A stretch of DNA of 64,000 nucleotides, taken from contig NZ_JBFQGA010000002.1 in NCBI RefSeq assembly GCF_040932435.1, positions 372,001-436,000 on the forward strand. The letters are read 5' to 3'. Of this stretch, positions 35,874 through 43,868 are shown piece by piece (position 1 is the first letter of the stretch; the number at the start of each line of letters is the position of its first letter). This DNA comes from Kluyvera sp040932435 (lineage in GTDB: Bacteria; Pseudomonadota; Gammaproteobacteria; Enterobacterales; Enterobacteriaceae). A program made the translations under genes and the position numbers. The notes under the pieces were generated by a model. That model ran no database searches and was not told the DNA's origin. It saw only the letters and a program-made list of their open reading frames with translations.

Positions 35874-37302
35874 GGCGCTGTAGCGCGCGTATTGCCGTTG
35901 CAAATTGTGACGCTGACGTATTGCCATAGCCCAGCACCAACCCCGAGAGGGCGTGCTGGGGATTAAGATAAAACGTGCTCAACGCACTGGGCGCTAACTG
36001 ATGCTGGCGCGCTTGGCGCACCAACTCCACATCATCAATCCCCTCAATGGCTACGGTTAAATGCAGCCCTCCTTCCCCCGCCATGACGCTGTGCTCAACC
36101 GTGAGCTCCTGTTCCAACGCCTCGTGCAGCTGCGCTTGCCGTTTTCGGTATAAACGGCGCATCGCGGCGAGATGACGCGCATAGTGTCCTTCTTCAATAA
36201 AGCGTGCCAAGGCACGCTGCTCGGCACGATGGCCTCCACGAAGCAGCGCACGAATTGCCGGCTGTGCCGATTCCACCAGTGCAGGCGGCAGCACCATAAA
36301 TCCAATCCGCAGCGACGGAAATAACGTTTTACTGAAGGTGCCTAAATAGACCACCGGGGCATTGTCGACCATGCCCCGCATTGCTGGAATGGGCTCGCCG
36401 CTAAAGCGAAACTCACTGTCATAATCATCCTCGACAATCCAAGCACCATTTTGGCGGGCGTACTCCAACAGCGCTAGGCGGCGCGCGGCGCTGAGTACGC
36501 TACCGGTAGGGTACTGATGTGATGGAGAGGTAAAAATGAGCGTCGGAGCGGGTAGGTCGCGGTTGATTTTCATCCCTTCCTCGTCCACCGGTACGCCTTC
36601 CAGCTTCAGCCCGGCGGAAATAAACGCGCTCTTTGCGCCGAAATAACCCGGTTCTTCAACCCAAGCGGTTTGTCCAGGAACGCTGAGCAACTGAGTGCAC
36701 AGGTTAACCCCTTCCAGCGCCCCTTCCGTAATCACTATTTGCCGGGCATCGCAGTTAATACCGCGAGAGAGAGCCAAATGGCGGGCAATCGCCACCCGTA
36801 GCGGCCATTCCCCTGCCGAATCCCCGTAGCCGAGCACGCTGCTCCCCTCTTCCCGCAGGACGTTATCAAGCAGCCGTCGCCACAACGGCAGTGGAAAATA
36901 GTTGATAGCTGGCGTCCCAGGCGCGAATAGCAGCGGCGGCGTATCGCGCGGCAAAACTGGCGGTAGGGCCTGCAAACGCGGTGATAAAGACGCCGACACA
37001 TTTACCGTTGAACAATCACGGCTGTACGACTGAGGCAGCGCGGTCACTCGCGAACCCCGGCGATCTCGACGTAAATAGCCCTCCATCGCCAGCTGTTCCA
37101 GCGCCGCGTTCACCGTGTTACGTGAAATCGATAACCGCTGTGCCATCACCCGAGATCCGGGAAGCCAGCTTTGCGCCTGCAGTTGCCCCTGCATAATCGC
37201 CTCTTTCAGCGTGACGTACAGGCTGCGTTGCAGCGTTTCACCGTCGCGTGACCGCAGTGAACGCGCAAGCATAGTGAAAAAGGGATCGTCAGGAATATTC
37301 AT
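35848..37302 (-). CDS. MocR/PdxR-type regulator (GntR HTH fused to aminotransferase fold)
   Basis: 484 aa. N-terminal GntR winged helix (LYVTLKEAIMQGQL ... SRNTVNAALEQLAMEGYL, residues about 25-95), then a type-I PLP-fold aminotransferase-like domain; the PLP-binding Lys lies in LGTFSKTLFPSLRIGF (about residue 330) and EDDYDSEFRF supplies the Asp. Such proteins sense PLP or amino-acid adducts. Divergent from a GNAT acetyltransferase, which it probably controls. GGAGG four bases before the ATG. Not present at this place in E. coli K-12. The exact subfamily is unsure. Confidence 0.88.
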   Translation of the reverse strand: MNIPDDPFFTMLARSLRSRDGETLQRSLYVTLKEAIMQGQLQAQSWLPGSRVMAQRLSISRNTVNAALEQLAMEGYLRRDRRGSRVTALPQSYSRDCSTVNVSASLSPRLQALPPVLPRDTPPLLFAPGTPAINYFPLPLWRRLLDNVLREEGSSVLGYGDSAGEWPLRVAIARHLALSRGINCDARQIVITEGALEGVNLCTQLLSVPGQTAWVEEPGYFGAKSAFISAGLKLEGVPVDEEGMKINRDLPAPTLIFTSPSHQYPTGSVLSAARRLALLEYARQNGAWIVEDDYDSEFRFSGEPIPAMRGMVDNAPVVYLGTFSKTLFPSLRIGFMVLPPALVESAQPAIRALLRGGHRAEQRALARFIEEGHYARHLAAMRRLYRKRQAQLHEALEQELTVEHSVMAGEGGLHLTVAIEGIDDVELVRQARQHQLAPSALSTFYLNPQHALSGLVLGYGNTSASQFATAIRALQRLIAQHRCG

Positions 37303-37311
37303 CTCGCCTCC

Positions 37312-37353
37312 TCATGGCACCATAAAAAGATACGCCAATGGCACTTTTTATGG
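37312..37353. promoter_or_regulatory. Candidate operator between MocR-type regulator and GNAT gene
   Basis: Inverted repeat CCATAAAAAG (37320-37329) / CTTTTTATGG (37344-37353) and a direct repeat ATGGCAC (37314-37320; ATGGCAC again at 37338-37344). Combined direct and inverted repeats in the divergent spacer are typical MocR binding sites. Confidence 0.6.
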
Positions 37354-37405
37354 AACCAGTAAACCTCTACGCTCAGCGTATTGTTTCTTTTCCCAAGGAG
37401 AGGTT

Positions 37406-38116
37406 ATGAGTCAGCTTAATCAGTTTGGTCAGTTAATTGGCGATGCCCTGCAAGATTGGCAACCGCGCCAGCACCCGCAACGTGTAACCCTAGAAGGCCG
37501 TTATTGTCGTCTGGAACCGTTAAGCCTTAAACATGCCGACGCGCTGTTTGCCGCCCACCAGCAGGCAACAGACACTCGCAGCTATACGTGGCTGCTACGC
37601 GAACCGGAAAGCTCGCTGGAAGAGTACCGCCAGTGGATATCGAGCATCGAAACCCTTCAAGATCCGATTCAGTTTGCGGTGATAGACACCCGAACAGATC
37701 TCGCGGTAGGCTCCCTGGCGCTGATGCGGATTGACGCGAAAAACGGCGTGATGGAAGTCGGCCACGTTCACTTCTCGCCGCTGTTGTCCCGCACCCCGGC
37801 GTCAACAGAAGCGCAGTGGCTGTTGATGCGTTATGCCTTTGAAGCATTGGGATATCGTCGCTACGAATGGAAGTGTAATAGCTTTAACGAACCGTCGCGC
37901 AAGGCCGCGCTGCGCTTAGGTTTTCAATTTGAAGGACGTTTTCGTCAAGCGCTGGTGATTAAAGGTCATAACCGCGACACCGACTGGTTTTCAATCATCG
38001 ATAGTGAGTGGCCCGCTCTGGATGAAGCCTTCCAGAAATGGCTTGCCGCCGACAATTTTGGTGCCGACGGCAAGCAAATCCACTCCTTGGAGACATTACG
38101 AAAAGCAAGCGCTTAA
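37406..38116 (+). CDS. GNAT-family N-acetyltransferase, RimJ/RimL type
   Basis: 236 aa from ATG 37406, with AAGGAGAGG just before it; longer frames overlap the divergent regulator and are rejected. Acetyltransf_3-type domain in residues about 25-210, with YGF... family features such as NEPSRKAALRLGFQFEGRFRQ (acetyl-CoA site and last strand) and the ending GHNRDTDWFSIIDSEWP typical of RimL-like enzymes. Substrate unknown. Probably regulated by the divergent MocR-type protein. Stop overlaps the convergent rpmJ2 by 4 bp. Confidence 0.88.
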   Translation: MSQLNQFGQLIGDALQDWQPRQHPQRVTLEGRYCRLEPLSLKHADALFAAHQQATDTRSYTWLLREPESSLEEYRQWISSIETLQDPIQFAVIDTRTDLAVGSLALMRIDAKNGVMEVGHVHFSPLLSRTPASTEAQWLLMRYAFEALGYRRYEWKCNSFNEPSRKAALRLGFQFEGRFRQALVIKGHNRDTDWFSIIDSEWPALDEAFQKWLAADNFGADGKQIHSLETLRKASA

Positions 38117-38253
38117 CGGCGTTTCTTACGCCCCTGCACCGCCTTAAAACGGGGGTTAGATTTGCAGATAACGTACAGACGCCCTTTGCGTTTGACTATC
38201 TGGCAGTCCGGATGGCGCTGCTTTGCACTGCGCAATGAGTTAAGAACCTGCAT
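38113..38253 (-). CDS. rpmJ2: RpmJ2 (YkgO-like), zinc-independent ribosomal protein L36 paralogue
   Basis: 46 aa, MQVLNSLRSAKQRHPDCQIV..., closely matching E. coli YkgO. Of the four zinc ligands of standard L36, the first Cys and the His are replaced (by His and Phe), while two Cys remain. Its start ATG overlaps the rpmE2 stop by one base (TGATG); an ATG one codon earlier is nearer to the GAGG and less likely. Replaces RpmJ when zinc is scarce. Confidence 0.9.
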   Translation of the reverse strand: MQVLNSLRSAKQRHPDCQIVKRKGRLYVICKSNPRFKAVQGRKKRR

Positions 38254-38516
38254 CATGAACCTCTTTTGACGTCAACAAAGCGACCAAATCGCTGAGTGAA
38301 ACGCGCCACGCTGCCTTCTGCAGACGCCGTACGCTGTTTACCGGTGTAATACGGATGCGATTTAGACGAAACATCAATCGTGACATAAGGATATGTCACC
38401 CCTTCCAGCTCAATTTCCCGGTCGGTTTTGATGGTTGACCCTACGGTAAAGAACTCATTGGCACTGGTGTCATGAAACACGACAGGACGATAATGGGGAT
38501 GGATATTCGCTTTCAT
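38253..38516 (-). CDS. rpmE2: RpmE2 (YkgM-like), zinc-independent ribosomal protein L31 paralogue
   Basis: 87 aa from ATG 38516 (MKANIHPHYRPVVFHD). It has no Cys at all, so the CxxC zinc ribbon of RpmE is absent; this is the C-minus type that frees zinc from ribosomes under starvation. GAGGG sits upstream, and a Zur-like box lies at 38535. First gene of the rpmE2-rpmJ2 pair. Confidence 0.94.
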   Translation of the reverse strand: MKANIHPHYRPVVFHDTSANEFFTVGSTIKTDREIELEGVTYPYVTIDVSSKSHPYYTGKQRTASAEGSVARFTQRFGRFVDVKRGS

Positions 38517-38529
38517 TTGACCCTCGATC

Positions 38530-38552
38530 ATTACGTTATAACATAACAATTA
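38530..38552 (-). promoter_or_regulatory. Zur-like operator upstream of rpmE2
   Basis: Core GTTATAACATAAC at 38535-38547 differs by one base from the Zur core GTTATAnTATAAC. It is centred 25 bp before the rpmE2 start and is the expected control site for zinc-starvation ribosomal proteins. Confidence 0.75.
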
Positions 38553-38722
38553 CGATACGCCGTCATCCTACACATTACAACCCTTCTCTTTGCATGGTTT
38601 TGCTATTGCTATTTTTCGCAAAAGCTCAGACCCCCGCGCGAACATAAATTAGAAATTAACGTTATTGGAGCCGTTTTTCGCATTCAGGCAGGCTGTCACT
38701 ATCAACCCAAAGGAGATATCCC

Positions 38723-38854
38723 ATGCAGCGCTGTTGTTGTCATCCCCCTTTCGCACCGCCTGAATTACCAAGCATAAATCTGCAAAACGGAGAAAATAAT
38801 GAGCCTGACCACGTTGCCAATTTTAAGCCTCGCGCAGTATCACCAGCCGTCTGA
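38723..38854 (+). CDS. Poly-cysteine leader ORF upstream of oxygenase/ABC operon
   Basis: 43 codons starting MQRCCCHPPFAPP: three consecutive TGT Cys codons at positions 4-6. AAAGGAG lies 7 bases before the ATG, a better ribosome site than that of the next gene. The frame covers the oxygenase Shine-Dalgarno (CGGAGA, 38788-38793) and start (38799), ending 56 bases into it in another frame. Consecutive regulatory codons followed by a metabolic operon are the hallmark of a ribosome-stalling leader peptide; poly-Cys upstream ORFs controlling sulfur genes are known in mycobacteria. Function here is inference. Confidence 0.65.
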   Translation: MQRCCCHPPFAPPELPSINLQNGENNEPDHVANFKPRAVSPAV

Positions 38855-39830
38855 GCGTGACGCGTTTCTCGCGCATCTTCGCCATGCGGCCCGCGACGTG
38901 GGCTTCTTCTATCTCACCGATCACGGTATCGATGCTGCCTTGCAGCGGTCGCTGCAATCTGAATCTCGCCGTTTTTTCGCCCTGTCCGACGAACAAAAAC
39001 AGCAGGTGGCGATGATTCATTCCCCACATTTTCGCGGCTATAACCGCAGTGCCGCCGAGCTCACGCGCGGCCAGCCGGATTGGCGGGAACAGTTTGATAT
39101 CGGCGCCGAACGGCAGGCGGTGTCATTACGTGAACACGACCCTCGCTGGCTTCAACTTCAGGGACCGAATCTCTGGCCGGAATCATTGCCTACCCTGCGC
39201 CCGGTACTGCTGCAATGGCAGCGTGCAATGACTGAAATGGCGATGACTCTGCTGCGCGCCTTTGCTGAGGCGTTGCAGCTTCCGCCAGAAGCTTTCGATA
39301 CGCTGTACGGCGAGAAGCCAAACGAACACATCAAGCTCATTCGCTATCCGGGTCAGCAGGAAACGCACAGCAGCACCCAGGGCGTAGGCGCGCACAAAGA
39401 CTCCGGTTTTCTGAGCTTCCTCCTGCAAGACGAGCAGAAAGGCTTACAAGTTGAGGTCAGTGACGGCCAGTGGATTGACGCCAAACCGCTGCCGGGCAGC
39501 TTTGTGGTCAATATTGGCGAATTGCTGGAACTGGCGACCAACGGCTATTTGCGAGCAACCGTTCATCGTGTGGTTTCACCACCGGCCAATCAGCAACGTC
39601 TGTCCATCGCCTTCTTCCTTGGCGCACAACTCGATGCGGTAGTGCCGGTGTACTCGCTGCCGGAAGCGCTGGCGCGGGAAGCCACCGGGCCGCAAAGCGA
39701 CCCGCAAAATCCGCTGCTGCGGGACGTCGGTTGGAACTACCTGAAAGGCCGCCTGCGCTCCCATCCGGACGTGGCTGAACGTTATTACCGGGATGTGCTG
39801 CGCGCGCGCAGTGAACAACTTATCGCCTGA
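38799..39830 (+). CDS. 2-oxoglutarate/Fe(II) oxygenase, isopenicillin-N-synthase family
   Basis: 343 aa. N-terminal DIOX_N-type domain (LRHAARDVGFFYLTDHGID) and C-terminal jelly roll with iron ligands H199, D201 (GVGAHKDSGF) and H256 (ATVHRVVSP) and the 2-oxoglutarate-binding R267-x-S269 (QRLSIAFF). Substrate unknown. First full gene of an operon with a MetQ/N/I-like importer, which suggests that it oxidises an imported sulfur compound or amino acid. Preceded by an overlapping poly-Cys leader ORF that may control its translation. Not found here in E. coli K-12. Confidence 0.9.
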   Translation: MSLTTLPILSLAQYHQPSERDAFLAHLRHAARDVGFFYLTDHGIDAALQRSLQSESRRFFALSDEQKQQVAMIHSPHFRGYNRSAAELTRGQPDWREQFDIGAERQAVSLREHDPRWLQLQGPNLWPESLPTLRPVLLQWQRAMTEMAMTLLRAFAEALQLPPEAFDTLYGEKPNEHIKLIRYPGQQETHSSTQGVGAHKDSGFLSFLLQDEQKGLQVEVSDGQWIDAKPLPGSFVVNIGELLELATNGYLRATVHRVVSPPANQQRLSIAFFLGAQLDAVVPVYSLPEALAREATGPQSDPQNPLLRDVGWNYLKGRLRSHPDVAERYYRDVLRARSEQLIA

Positions 39831-39858
39831 CCCCATTATTCAAACAAGGATACCCAAC

Positions 39859-40665
39859 ATGAAACATGCCGCATTTAAACTGGCAGGAATTGCACTGTCT
39901 CTTTCTCTGGCTTGGAACGCCTCCGCCGAGCCACTGCGCATCGCCGCTGATCCAGTGCCGCACGCAGAGATCCTCAACTTCATTAAAAAACAGGATCCAA
40001 AGCTTGACCTAAAAATCGTCGAGCTGACCAGCGGCGTCAACGCCAACGAACTGCTGGCCAATGGCGACGTTGATGCCAACTATTTCCAACATGTGCCGTA
40101 CTTAAAGGATCAGGAAAAAGCGCTGGGCAAAACCTTTGCCGTGGCCGCCACCGTGCACATTGAACCGCTGGGGATTTACTCGCGCAAACATAAAGATCTG
40201 CAATCGCTGCCGGAAGGCGCCACCGTCGCGGTGCCGAATAACACCACCAACTTAAGCCGCGCATTGTTCCTGTTACAAAGTAAGGGACTGATTAAACTGG
40301 ATGCAAAATTTACCGACCCGGCGACCACCCTCGCCACGCCGAAAGATATCGTTGAGAACCCGCACAAGCTGAAGATCCTCGAAGTGGAATCTCCGCAGAT
40401 CCCACGCTCGTTGGATGATGTCGATCTGGGCGTGATTAATGGCAACTATGCCCTAGAGGCGGGTCTGTCACCGGCAAAAGACGCGCTGGGAATCGAGAGC
40501 GCCACCAACAACCCTTACGCCAATATTCTGGTCACCAACCCGCAGCTGGCAAACGATCCCCGAATTAAAGAGCTGGCAAAAGATCTGACCTCGCCGCAGG
40601 TGGCTGAATTTATTCGCCAGCACTACAACGGCTCGGTGATCCCGGTTAACGCGCCGAAATCATGA
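39859..40665 (+). CDS. MetQ/NlpA-family substrate-binding protein
   Basis: 268 aa from ATG 39859 (AAGGA 8 bases upstream). Signal peptide of 23 residues ending WNASA; there is no lipobox Cys, so unlike E. coli MetQ the mature protein would be free in the periplasm. Lipoprotein_9 family fold, with VANYF-like DVDANYFQHVPYL and the ligand-contact NNTTNLSRAL. Family members bind methionine and derivatives; ligand here unproven. Stop overlaps the ATPase start (ATGA). Confidence 0.88.
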   Translation: MKHAAFKLAGIALSLSLAWNASAEPLRIAADPVPHAEILNFIKKQDPKLDLKIVELTSGVNANELLANGDVDANYFQHVPYLKDQEKALGKTFAVAATVHIEPLGIYSRKHKDLQSLPEGATVAVPNNTTNLSRALFLLQSKGLIKLDAKFTDPATTLATPKDIVENPHKLKILEVESPQIPRSLDDVDLGVINGNYALEAGLSPAKDALGIESATNNPYANILVTNPQLANDPRIKELAKDLTSPQVAEFIRQHYNGSVIPVNAPKS

Positions 40666-41453
40666 TTGTCATCGAAGGGCTGAGCAAACAGTATGCCGGG
40701 AGCGGCCAACCGGCACTCAACGATGTTTCGTTCACCGTTCCGAAAGGGGCGATTTACGGGATACTTGGGCGCAGCGGCGCAGGAAAAAGTACCCTGATCC
40801 GCTGCCTGAATTTACTGGAGCGGCCCAGCGCGGGCCGCATCCTGTTCAACGGTGAAGATATCGTGCAGTACGATAAGGCGCGCCTGCGTGCCCATCGCCT
40901 GCGCACCGGCATGATATTTCAGCACTTCAACCTGCTACATGCCCGCAATGTTGCCGACAACGTGGCGGTGCCGCTGGAAATCGCTGGCGTACCAAAACCA
41001 CAGCGGCAAAAAAGAGTGGCGGAACTGCTGGCGCTGGTTGGCCTCGGCGACAAAGCCGACGCCTTCCCTTCTCAGCTTTCCGGCGGACAAAAACAGCGCG
41101 TCGGCATTGCCCGCGCGCTGGCGGCTGACCCAGACGTGCTGCTGTGCGATGAAGCTACCAGCGCGTTGGATGCCGAAACCACTGCCAGCGTGCTGGCACT
41201 GCTGGAGACCATTAATCGCCAGCTCGGGCTGACCATCGTTTTGATTACCCACCAGCTTGAAGTGGTCAAAAATCTCTGCGATCACGCGGCACTTCTGGAA
41301 GCGGGCGAACTGCAAGAGAGCGGCAAAATAGCCGATCTACTGGCGGCACCTTGGTCACGCCTACGGGATATTTTACTCAGCGATGGCGAAGAAGAACGGC
41401 GCTTCCTCGCACGCCACGGTTTGGACAGGAGACATCTATGCATAGTCGCATGA
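40662..41453 (+). CDS. MetN-like ABC transporter ATPase lacking the NIL domain
   Basis: 263 aa. Walker A GRSGAGKST (36-44), Q-loop FQHFN, signature LSGGQKQR (139-146), Walker B VLLCDEATSALD (159-170), switch His197. E. coli MetN is 343 aa because of a C-terminal NIL/ACT domain that binds methionine and inhibits transport; here the protein ends about 80 residues earlier, so that feedback is missing. Coupled to the binding-protein gene by a 4-bp overlap and to the permease by a 16-bp overlap. Confidence 0.9.
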   Translation: MIVIEGLSKQYAGSGQPALNDVSFTVPKGAIYGILGRSGAGKSTLIRCLNLLERPSAGRILFNGEDIVQYDKARLRAHRLRTGMIFQHFNLLHARNVADNVAVPLEIAGVPKPQRQKRVAELLALVGLGDKADAFPSQLSGGQKQRVGIARALAADPDVLLCDEATSALDAETTASVLALLETINRQLGLTIVLITHQLEVVKNLCDHAALLEAGELQESGKIADLLAAPWSRLRDILLSDGEEERRFLARHGLDRRHLCIVA

Positions 41454-42109
41454 GCTGGGAAGATTTATGGCCTTTACTGGTCGACGGTACGCTGGATACC
41501 GTTTATATGGTCGGGCTGGCGGCCCTGTTCACCGTGTTGATAGGTCTGCCGATTGGCGTGCTGCTGTTTTTGTCCCGCCGCCATGGGCTAATGCCGATGC
41601 CGCGTCTTAACGCCGTGCTGGGTACCGTTATCAACACCGGCCGCTCGCTGCCGTTTATCGTGCTGCTGATCGCCTTAATCCCCTTTACCCGGCTGCTGGT
41701 TGGCACCACGCTTGGCAGTACGGCCGCCATTGTGCCAATCACTATCGGTGCATTTCCGTTCTTTGCTCGCCTGACGGAAAGCGCCCTAGATGAGGTTGAT
41801 TACGGGCGTATCGAAGCCGTGCTCTCCATGGGCGGCAACATCTGGCACATCATCACTAAAGCGCTACTCCCAGAAGCGCTTCCGGCACTATTGGCGGCAA
41901 CCACGTTAACGGTGGTGATGTTAATTGGCTTCTCCTCAATGGCCGGCGTTATTGGCGGTGGCGGGCTAGGCGACTTGGCAATTCGCTATGGCTATCAGCG
42001 TTTTAACGATCAAATTATGGTCGGCACGGTGCTTATTCTGGTGCTGATGGTACAAGGCGTACAGATGGGTGGCGACAAGTTGGTCAGAGCGCTGGCGCAT
42101 CGACGCTAA
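41438..42109 (+). CDS. MetI-like ABC transporter permease
   Basis: 223 aa from ATG 41438 (AGGAGA 6 bases upstream). Five hydrophobic segments; the BPD_transp_1 coupling loop, SALDEVDYGRIEAVLSMGGNIWHI, and GVIGGGGLGDLAIRYGYQRF match the MetI subfamily. Last gene of the leader-oxygenase-MetQ-MetN-MetI-like operon. Confidence 0.9.
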   Translation: MHSRMSWEDLWPLLVDGTLDTVYMVGLAALFTVLIGLPIGVLLFLSRRHGLMPMPRLNAVLGTVINTGRSLPFIVLLIALIPFTRLLVGTTLGSTAAIVPITIGAFPFFARLTESALDEVDYGRIEAVLSMGGNIWHIITKALLPEALPALLAATTLTVVMLIGFSSMAGVIGGGGLGDLAIRYGYQRFNDQIMVGTVLILVLMVQGVQMGGDKLVRALAHRR

Positions 42110-42193
42110 ATCCATTGGGAAATCGATTACACCCTCTAAGCGCATGGAATGTCGGGTATACTTGTCGTACCTCTCCCAGGATAAGGACTGACA

Positions 42194-43759
42194 GTGACTA
42201 CTCGACATCAGGTCGGTCTAATAACCGGCATGCTTATCCTGGCCATACTTCTGCCCATTATTTTAAGCATCTGGCTGGCGCAACGAGAAGCGCATAAGCA
42301 ATTTATTGCAGAACAAGAGACCTACGCCTCAAGGGTACTGATTCGCACCGAGCAGGTGATGAATCAAGCGAAAGGCGCGCTAAAACAAATGGATGGCTTG
42401 GCTGCCCCCGGCTGTAGCCCGGCGCATTTACAGGAGATGCGCCGCCTCTCCTACTCTTGGCGTTATATTCAGGAAGTGCTGTATCTCGATGGTCTCACCG
42501 CAAAATGCTCATCGCTTGAAAGCAACGGCATTCCCTTTACCTTTCCCAAACCCGACAGGATCATTCCCTCAGGTTATCGCGCTTGGTATACACAACAAAA
42601 CGATGTCGGTATTCGTCGCTATATGGCGGCCTTTGCCTCCGATCACCATATGGTGATCATTGACCCGATGTCGTTTATTGATGTGATACCCTTCACCCAC
42701 GCCACGACGCAGGTAGCACTGCTCAGCACCCACAATAACCGGGTGCTCGCCAGCAGCGCTGAACTTAATAAACAGGCTTGGACGCGCATTCGACAGGGCA
42801 ATCTGGAGTCGTTGACCGACAATAATACCGTCTATACCGTGCGCCAGTATCCCGATCTGCAAGTGGCGATCATGACTTGGTCCTCAAGCCTGCCGCTGTC
42901 TGAACGCCTGCGTCATCAACTGATCATCTGGATGCCCATCGGCGTGCTGATGAGCCTGTTGGCAAGCTGGTTGATTATTCGCGTGCTGCGCCGCCTGCAA
43001 TCACCGCGCCAGCAGGTGCTGGATGCGCTGAACAACGCTGAGATTAGCGTCAACTATCAGCCCATCGTCTCGCTTGCTGACGGCAAGGTCGTGGGCTGCG
43101 AGTCGCTCGCCCGTTGGAAGCAGTCCGATGGCACCTACCTGTCGCCAGATATCTTTATCCCACTTGCCGAAGAAACCGGGCTGATTACCCAGTTGACGGA
43201 AAATGTAGTGAAGATGGTGTTTCGCGATCTCGGCAAATGGTTGCATATGCACCCCGAGCTACACGTTTCGATTAACCTGTCGGTAGCCGATTTTCAGTCG
43301 GTGATGCTGCAAACCCTCCTCCACCAGCAGCTCAGAGTCTGGCAGGTGCAGCCGCAACAAATTGCCCTTGAGTTGACCGAACGCGGGTTTGCCGACCCAA
43401 AAACGACGTTGCCGGCCATCGCCGCCTATCGCCGCGCTGGACATGCGGTCTATATCGATGATTTTGGCACTGGCTACTCGAGCCTGCGTTATCTGCAGGA
43501 TTTAGAAGTCGATACCCTAAAGCTCGATAAATCATTCGTTGATACGTTGGAATACGCACAGGTCACGCCATACATCATAGAGATGGCGAAAACGCTGCGG
43601 CTGAACGTGGTAGCAGAAGGCATTGAAACGCCCAGCCAAGAAGCATGGTTGCGCGAACATGGCGTACAGTTTGGGCAAGGCTGGCTGTATAGCAAGGCCC
43701 TTAAGAAAGAGGCCTTTATTCTCTGGGCAGAGGACAACCTGCGGATGCATCAAAGTTAA
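42194..43759 (+). CDS. pdeB: PdeB (YlaB), CSS-motif EAL cyclic-di-GMP phosphodiesterase
   Basis: 521 aa. Two membrane helices (about 7-27 and 245-265) enclose a periplasmic CSS sensor domain with KCSSLES near residue 97. C-terminal EAL domain: the signature is ESL (E303) in GCESLARWKQ, with the other catalytic motifs intact (NLS, ELTERGF, DDFGTGYSSL, KLDKSF, AEGIET, QGW). Starts at GTG with AAGGACTG upstream; translation matches E. coli PdeB from residue 1. Hydrolyses c-di-GMP and senses periplasmic redox through the CSS Cys. REP sequences follow. Confidence 0.93.
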   Translation: MTTRHQVGLITGMLILAILLPIILSIWLAQREAHKQFIAEQETYASRVLIRTEQVMNQAKGALKQMDGLAAPGCSPAHLQEMRRLSYSWRYIQEVLYLDGLTAKCSSLESNGIPFTFPKPDRIIPSGYRAWYTQQNDVGIRRYMAAFASDHHMVIIDPMSFIDVIPFTHATTQVALLSTHNNRVLASSAELNKQAWTRIRQGNLESLTDNNTVYTVRQYPDLQVAIMTWSSSLPLSERLRHQLIIWMPIGVLMSLLASWLIIRVLRRLQSPRQQVLDALNNAEISVNYQPIVSLADGKVVGCESLARWKQSDGTYLSPDIFIPLAEETGLITQLTENVVKMVFRDLGKWLHMHPELHVSINLSVADFQSVMLQTLLHQQLRVWQVQPQQIALELTERGFADPKTTLPAIAAYRRAGHAVYIDDFGTGYSSLRYLQDLEVDTLKLDKSFVDTLEYAQVTPYIIEMAKTLRLNVVAEGIETPSQEAWLREHGVQFGQGWLYSKALKKEAFILWAEDNLRMHQS

Positions 43760-43768
43760 ACGAGTAGG

Positions 43769-43840
43769 GTAGGCCGGATAAGGCGTTTACGCCGCCATCC
43801 GGCAATCGGTGCCGGATGGCGCTTCGTTTATCCGGCCTAC
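43769..43840. repeat. BIME between pdeB and yczE-like gene
   Basis: Two inverted REP copies: GTAGGCCGGATAAGGCG... and ...TTTATCCGGCCTAC, separated by GGCAATCGGT. Located between convergent genes. Confidence 0.88.
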
Positions 43841-43868
43841 CGCGTTAATTCCCTTATTTGAGCGTCAT

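Noticed and set aside
38038..38238. 66-codon plus-strand frame over rpmJ2
   Set aside because: Antisense of a recognisable L36 paralogue; no ribosome site.
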